The position numbers were made by a program, and so were the translations under genes. The notes under the pieces were generated by a model. The model worked only from the letters and a program-made list of their open reading frames with translations. It was not told where the DNA came from and did no database searches. Shown one piece after another: positions 59,801 through 64,000 of a DNA stretch of 64,000 nt (position 1 is its first letter; each line of letters starts with the position of its first letter). Origin of the DNA: Citricoccus alkalitolerans (lineage in GTDB: Bacteria > Actinomycetota > Actinomycetes > Actinomycetales > Micrococcaceae); NCBI RefSeq assembly GCF_039528175.1, contig NZ_BAAALH010000001.1, forward strand, positions 496,001-560,000, given 5' to 3'.

Positions 59801-60618
59801 AGCTCACGATCATCGGGGCCTCAGGATCGTTTCCCGGTCCGGGCTCGCCGGCCTCGTGTTACCTCGTGACGGCTGACGGTCCGGATCCGGATGGCGCCCC
59901 CGGCAGTCGGAAGACCTGGCGGATCCTGATGGACCTCGGCAACGGCGCCCTGGGCACGTTGCAGCGCTACATGGCCTTGGACGACATCGACGCGGTGCTG
60001 CTCACGCACCTGCACCCGGACCACTGCATGGACCTCTGCGGACTGCACGTGGCCATCCGTTGGAATCCGTACGGCTGGAAGGGCATCCACGTTCCCGTGT
60101 ACGGTCCTGAAGCCACCGCGGATCGCATGGCGACGGCCTACGGACTCGATCCGGACCCGGGCATGCACCCCGATTTCGACTTCCACCACTGGCAGGCGAA
60201 TGTCCCTGTGACCGTCGGGCCCTTCACCATCACGCCGGTTCCGGTGCGCCACCCCATCGACGAGGCGTACGCGCTGCGCCTGGAGACCACCGAACCCGGC
60301 CCGGACGGGGAGCCGGTACACCGGGTGCTGACCTACTCCGGGGACACGGACACCTGCGACGGCCTGGTCGAGGCTGCCCGCGACGCCGACCTGTTCCTCT
60401 GCGAGGCCGCTTTCCAGGAGGGCCGCGACGACGGCATCGACGGCGTACACCTCACCGGCCGGCGTGCCGGGCAGATGGCCACCGACGCCGGCGCCCGCCG
60501 ACTGCTGCTGACCCACCTTCCGGTGTGGACCGATCCGCTGGCCGCGTCCATTGAGGCAAGGGAGACCTATGCGGGCGACCTCGCCGTCGCGGTCTCCGGG
60601 GTCACCTACCGGGTCTAG
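59797..60618 (+). CDS. MBL-fold phosphodiesterase, Rv1339-like
   Basis: A 273-residue metallo-hydrolase. The metal motif is LLTHLHPDHCMDLCGL (about residues 68-83), with later ligands in PVRHPIDEAYALR, TYSGDTDTCD and LLLTHLPVW. In M. tuberculosis the protein in the same murI-rph interval, Rv1339, is an atypical cyclic-AMP phosphodiesterase, so cAMP hydrolysis is inferred. The GTG overlaps the murI stop by 4 nt. Confidence 0.88.
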   Translation: MKLTIIGASGSFPGPGSPASCYLVTADGPDPDGAPGSRKTWRILMDLGNGALGTLQRYMALDDIDAVLLTHLHPDHCMDLCGLHVAIRWNPYGWKGIHVPVYGPEATADRMATAYGLDPDPGMHPDFDFHHWQANVPVTVGPFTITPVPVRHPIDEAYALRLETTEPGPDGEPVHRVLTYSGDTDTCDGLVEAARDADLFLCEAAFQEGRDDGIDGVHLTGRRAGQMATDAGARRLLLTHLPVWTDPLAASIEARETYAGDLAVAVSGVTYRV

Positions 60619-60710
60619 GCCGCGTCGGCGTCTCCGGCATACCTGCAGTGTCCGCGGCGGCCGGAACCTCCGAAGTGCCGAAGCCCCGATTAACTCGTCC
60701 GGGCCCTCGG

Positions 60711-60716
60711 TAGGAT
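60711..60716 (+). promoter_or_regulatory. -10 of a leaderless rph promoter
   Basis: TAGGAT ends 7 nt before ATG 60724, in a 105-bp gap after the phosphodiesterase. Confidence 0.55.
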
Positions 60717-60723
60717 GGCGGTC

Positions 60724-61521
60724 ATGACCTCATCGACTTCCGGAGCTTCCGCCCTGCCCGAAAACAGCACCACCGGCGCCTCACCCACGGCGGTCCGCCA
60801 GGACGGGCGTGCCGTCAACGAACTGCGTCCCATCAGCATCACCCGCGGCTGGTCCCGCCAAGCCGAGGGCTCTGCACTGATCGAATTCGGCAACACGCGC
60901 GTGCTGTGCACCGCCTCTTTCACCCAGGGCGTCCCACGCTGGCTCAAAGGCGAGGGAACCGGCTGGGTCACTGCGGAGTACGCCATGCTGCCGCGCGCCA
61001 CGAACACCCGCTCCCAGCGTGAATCCGTCAAGGGCAAGATCGGTGGCCGGACCCATGAGATCTCTCGCCTCATCGGCCGCTCGCTGCGTGCCATCATCGA
61101 TCTCAAGGCCTTGGGCGAGAACACCATCGTGTTGGATTGTGACGTCCTGGAGGCCGACGGCGGCACCCGCACAGCCTCGGTCACCGGCGCCTACGTCGCG
61201 CTCGCCGAGGCGATCGCCTGGGCCAAGGGACAGGGAGTCATCCCGGCGTCGGTCCAGCCGCTGAAGGACTCCGTCGCCGCCGTGTCCGTCGGCATCATCG
61301 ACGGTGTCCCCATGTTGGATCTGCCGTACGTCGAGGATGTCCGCGCCGAGACGGACATGAATGTGGTGGTCACCGGATCGGGTGATTTCGTGGAGGTTCA
61401 GGGCACCGCCGAAGGAGCCCCGTTCAACCGTTCCGAACTCGACTCCCTGCTCGACCTGGCCGTGGCCGGGTCCGCCGAGCTGGCCATCATCCAGCGCGAG
61501 ACCCTGGCCGGCGAGCGGTGA
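60724..61521 (+). CDS. rph: ribonuclease PH
   Basis: A 265-residue phosphorolytic 3' to 5' exoribonuclease that trims tRNA precursors. Motifs are RPISITRGWSRQAEGSALIEFGNTRVLCTA (residues 36-65, in part), the phosphate-site Arg region ATNTRSQRESVKGKIGGRTHEISRLIGRSLR and DCDVLEADGGTRTASVTGA. A Ser/Thr-rich N-terminal extension of about 20 residues is present. It overlaps rdgB by 4 nt. Confidence 0.94.
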   Translation: MTSSTSGASALPENSTTGASPTAVRQDGRAVNELRPISITRGWSRQAEGSALIEFGNTRVLCTASFTQGVPRWLKGEGTGWVTAEYAMLPRATNTRSQRESVKGKIGGRTHEISRLIGRSLRAIIDLKALGENTIVLDCDVLEADGGTRTASVTGAYVALAEAIAWAKGQGVIPASVQPLKDSVAAVSVGIIDGVPMLDLPYVEDVRAETDMNVVVTGSGDFVEVQGTAEGAPFNRSELDSLLDLAVAGSAELAIIQRETLAGER

Positions 61522-62189
61522 GCGGCCGGGCAAGCGTCGCATCCGAGCCCCGGCTGGTGCTGGCCACGCGCAACCATGGCAAACTGCGCGAACTGCGTGA
61601 ACTGCTCCGTGGACAGGTGCCCGGACTGGACGTCGACACCCAGGTCGTCGACGCTGCATCCCAGGGCGCCCCCGATGTGGTGGAGGACGGTGTCACTTTC
61701 GAGGAGAATTCCCTCAAGAAAGCCCATGCCGTCGCCCGGCACACCGGGCTGGTGGCTGTGGCCGACGACTCCGGCCTGTCCGTGGAGGTCCTCGGGGGCG
61801 CCCCCGGGATCTTCTCCGCCCGATGGGCCGGACGCCACGGGGATGATGCCGCCAACCTGCAGTTGCTCCTGGACCAGATGTCCGACGTGAAGCCCGAACA
61901 CCGTAACGCTGCGTTCGTCTGTGCTGCCGCAGTGGCCGCGCCGGCCGGCGAGGAGCATGTCGAACTCGGCTTCCTGGCCGGTACCCTGCTGACGGCGCCG
62001 CGGGGCGCTGGTGGATTCGGATATGACCCGATCCTGCAGCCGCACGGCATGCACGTCTCCGTGGCGGAACTTGATCCTGAGGTGAAGAACTCCATCAGCC
62101 ACCGTGGCACGGCCTTCCGGCAGCTGCTCCCCGAACTGGTGCGGATGCTGGCAGGGCTAGATGATGACGTGTCCGGCGGAGGGCGCTGA
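61518..62189 (+). CDS. rdgB: non-canonical purine NTP pyrophosphatase (RdgB/HAM1)
   Basis: A 223-residue enzyme that removes XTP and dITP from the nucleotide pool. LVLATRNHGKLRELRELL (residues 11-28) binds the triphosphate, VVAVADDSGLSVEVLGGAPGIFSARWAG contains the catalytic Asp, and GFGYDPILQP and the terminal SHRGTAFRQLL complete the site. The rph-rdgB pairing is usual. It shares one base with the next gene. Confidence 0.94.
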   Translation: MSGRASVASEPRLVLATRNHGKLRELRELLRGQVPGLDVDTQVVDAASQGAPDVVEDGVTFEENSLKKAHAVARHTGLVAVADDSGLSVEVLGGAPGIFSARWAGRHGDDAANLQLLLDQMSDVKPEHRNAAFVCAAAVAAPAGEEHVELGFLAGTLLTAPRGAGGFGYDPILQPHGMHVSVAELDPEVKNSISHRGTAFRQLLPELVRMLAGLDDDVSGGGR

Positions 62190-63424
62190 TGGCGCTCGAC
62201 TTCACGGCGCTGGACTTCGAGACGGCCAACGGCTTCCGCGGTTCGCCATGTTCCGTGGGACTCGTGCGGGTCCGCAACGGCCAGCCGGTGGAACGGGCGT
62301 ATTGGTTGATGAGGCCGCCGGCAGGCTTCGACCGGTTCGATGCCCGGAACGTGGGGATCCATGGCATCACGGCGGCGCACGTGGCCAGCGCCCCGCGATT
62401 CGCCGAGGTGTTCGGGGACATGGCGGACTTCATCGGGTCCGATCCTCTTGTGGCCCACAACGCGGGATTCGACCTCGGAGTCATCGAATCAGCTCTGGAG
62501 GTCTCCGGCCGTGACATCCCGCGTTTTGACTATGCTTGCTCCCTGGTGATGGCGCGGCGCACCTATGAGCTGCCATCCTACGCACTACCCGTGGCCGCCG
62601 TGGAGGCTGGGCATCCACTCGCGAACCACCACGATGCCCTCGCCGATGCTGAGGCCTGCGCCTGGATCATGATCGACGTGCTCGAGCGGCGGACGGCAGA
62701 CCGGCAGCGGCCTGGACAGCAGGCCGGACAGCAGAGGGTTGGCGGACTGCTGGTGGAGAGGCACGTCTCGTCACCGGATCCGGTTGTTGCCGAGCGAATC
62801 GCCGGCGGTGGAGAGTCCCGTCCACTGGGTACGACTGGCACGAATCGAGCTGTCCAATCGTCCACCGGGGCGTCCACCGGGCTGCTCGAAGCGGGACTGG
62901 CCGAGATCCTGGCCCTCGATGGAGTGCGATTGCGACAGCTGGAGGCCCGCAGGGCCGGAACCAAGCCGGAGTCACGTGCCACCCGGCAGGCGCGCGGGCT
63001 CGGGCCCGTCTTCGATTCCACAGTGGTGCTGCCGCACGCTGAACGGATGCCTGACTTGATGCACTGGCCGGATGAGGGGATCAACCCCGAGCCTGCCGCT
63101 GACGCAGATCCTGCTCATCCGCTGTACGGACACACCGTGGTGTTCACGGGCAATCTGGGCATGCCTCGGCAGGAGGCCAAGACCAGGGCGGCCGCGTGGG
63201 GCGCGCGGACGGGCAGTCGGGTCAATGCGCAGACCACCATATTGGTCGTCGGAGATGGCTTCCGGGTTGAGGACCTCGGCACGGCAACGCGCGGCGGGGC
63301 GATCGGGCACCGCAAGACGCGGGACGCACTGGCCCGCCGTCAGCAGGGCCAACAGGTGGAACTCGTCTCTGAACCGGAGTTCCTGCAGATGCTGGACGGC
63401 AACTGGCCCGACGCCGCAGTATAG
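62189..63424 (+). CDS. DnaQ-like 3' to 5' exonuclease fused to a BRCT domain
   Basis: A 411-residue protein. The N-terminal DEDDh exonuclease (residues 1-175) has ALDFETANG (Exo I), AHNAGFDLGVI (Exo II) and HHDALADAEACA (Exo III). A linker of about 160 residues rich in Arg, Gln and Ala follows, then a C-terminal BRCT domain (about 335-405; GHTVVFTGNLGMPRQEAKTRAAAWGA). This fusion is found in actinobacterial DNA polymerase III epsilon-like proteins, probably in repair. Its start overlaps the rdgB stop by one base. Confidence 0.88.
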   Translation: MALDFTALDFETANGFRGSPCSVGLVRVRNGQPVERAYWLMRPPAGFDRFDARNVGIHGITAAHVASAPRFAEVFGDMADFIGSDPLVAHNAGFDLGVIESALEVSGRDIPRFDYACSLVMARRTYELPSYALPVAAVEAGHPLANHHDALADAEACAWIMIDVLERRTADRQRPGQQAGQQRVGGLLVERHVSSPDPVVAERIAGGGESRPLGTTGTNRAVQSSTGASTGLLEAGLAEILALDGVRLRQLEARRAGTKPESRATRQARGLGPVFDSTVVLPHAERMPDLMHWPDEGINPEPAADADPAHPLYGHTVVFTGNLGMPRQEAKTRAAAWGARTGSRVNAQTTILVVGDGFRVEDLGTATRGGAIGHRKTRDALARRQQGQQVELVSEPEFLQMLDGNWPDAAV

Positions 63425-63441
63425 GCAATCTGCCGGCCATG

Positions 63442-63500
63442 CAGCCCCGTTGCCACCAGCCCCGTTGCCACCAGCCCCGTTGTCACCAGCCCCGGAGTCC
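63442..63500 (+). repeat. 15-bp tandem repeat between converging genes
   Basis: CAGCCCCGTTGCCAC occurs three times (third with one change) plus a partial fourth, in the 131-bp gap between the exonuclease and HNH genes. It is not part of either reading frame. Confidence 0.85.
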
Positions 63501-63555
63501 TGCGGCTGCTCAGCGCCGGTCACGCGCCCTGACTCATCGCTTCGGACCGATCCAT

Positions 63556-64000
63556 CTAGGCCCGCCAGTACCGGTTGCGCTGGGGCGTCCTGAACGGGTC
63601 CAGATAGAGTGCAGGGACGAACCAGGGGGCGCCGTCGTCTTCGATGCTGATGCTCCAAGAACCGCTGTGGACCGCGTGATGATGCCGGCTGCAGAGCAAC
63701 ACCCCGTTGTCCACGCTCGTCGCGCCGCCGTGGGTCCACCACTGAATGTGGTGAACCTCGCACCACGGCGCGGGCATCGTGCAGCCTGGTGACGCGCATC
63801 CGCCGTCGCGGGCCGTGATGGCCCGGCGGAGCCGATGGGGAAAGAGCCGTTGTGTGCGCCCCACGTCCAGGACCTGCCCAGCGCCGCCCATGACTACGGG
63901 CAAGATGTCTGCGTCACAGGCGAGGGTGCGGATGGTGCTGGGACTGATGGGGCCGGTGAACGCCGCCTCCGATCTGAAGGTGCCCACGTCGAGAGCGGTG
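63556..64000 (-). CDS. HNH endonuclease, DUF222 type, C-terminal part
   Basis: The last ~147 codons of an actinobacterial DUF222/HNH protein that continues past the right edge. The HNH motif is intact: CASPGCTMPAPWCEVHHIQWW, then GGATSVDNGVLLCSRHHHAVH with its histidines and zinc cysteines, and the tail WFVPALYLDP is typical. These genes are multicopy in Micrococcaceae, and some lie in or near mobile DNA, but nothing here shows mobility. Function is unproven. Confidence 0.88.
   Translation of the reverse strand, partial: TALDVGTFRSEAAFTGPISPSTIRTLACDADILPVVMGGAGQVLDVGRTQRLFPHRLRRAITARDGGCASPGCTMPAPWCEVHHIQWWTHGGATSVDNGVLLCSRHHHAVHSGSWSISIEDDGAPWFVPALYLDPFRTPQRNRYWRA

Noticed and set aside
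63556..64000. HNH/DUF222 gene as a sign of a mobile element
   Set aside because: No integrase, inverted repeats or attachment site is visible and the gene is cut by the window edge; such genes are common chromosomal families in Micrococcaceae.

Overview
The window is chromosomal DNA from a high-GC actinobacterium, most likely Micrococcaceae (Citricoccus/Micrococcus/Arthrobacter-like). The evidence is strongly G/C-biased codons, a Kgd-type 2-oxoglutarate enzyme, EndoMS/NucS in place of MutSL context, a Micrococcus-type Rho with a large Arg/Asn-rich insertion, and many leaderless genes. The genus is an inference. I see no phage, transposon, integron, CRISPR array or base-composition island. The window is almost entirely core genome, and no gap between genes exceeds 300 bases; the largest is about 295 bases, upstream of atpB.

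Layout, 0-21 kb: partial kgd (-); GMP reductase-like guaB1 (+); two tandem DUF21/CBS membrane proteins; a zinc uptake operon znuABC behind a promoter with two Zur-box-like sites, with zur convergent to it; an MBL-fold hydrolase, sulfurtransferase and HIT protein; the large helicase hrpA (-); a TrpXYZ-type ABC importer; the Na+/proline symporter putP; and a GNAT protein (-).

21-44 kb: a META-domain protein, tRNA-Arg(CCG) (-), then argS-lysA-hom-thrC-thrB-rho-prfA-prmC-tsaC-wecA-like-atpI-like-atpBEFHAGDC-DUF2550. This run links Arg-tRNA charging, aspartate-family amino acids, transcription and translation termination, t6A synthesis, envelope polyprenyl-sugar synthesis and the complete F1Fo ATP synthase. 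From memory, the order closely follows Mycobacterium tuberculosis Rv1292-Rv1312. lysA carries one ambiguous base (N, position 24433) that breaks its frame; dropping that base restores it. A 14-bp-stem terminator closes the atp operon.

44-64 kb: nagA and nucS (-); a small putative zinc-binding protein; an AI-2E-family permease (-); an uncharacterised exported membrane protein; a YbbN-like protein; a two-gene ABC exporter; DUF3039; an SF2 helicase; the NAD-salvage pair pncB-pncA (-); clpS-DUF2017; murI, an Rv1339-like cyclic-nucleotide phosphodiesterase, rph, rdgB and an exonuclease-BRCT fusion; and a partial HNH/DUF222 protein at the right edge.

The most informative pattern is regulatory. At least twelve genes on both strands have a TANNNT -10 hexamer (mostly TAGNNT) exactly 6-7 nt before their ATG/GTG, with little or no room for a ribosome binding site, so they are probably transcribed as leaderless mRNAs. 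I did not find a convincing wholly new multi-gene system. The best leads are the structured rho leader, candidate operators at the ABC exporter and putP, the small Cys/His protein next to nucS, the C-terminally short ATP synthase epsilon subunit and the unknown protein at 47.3-49.2 kb.
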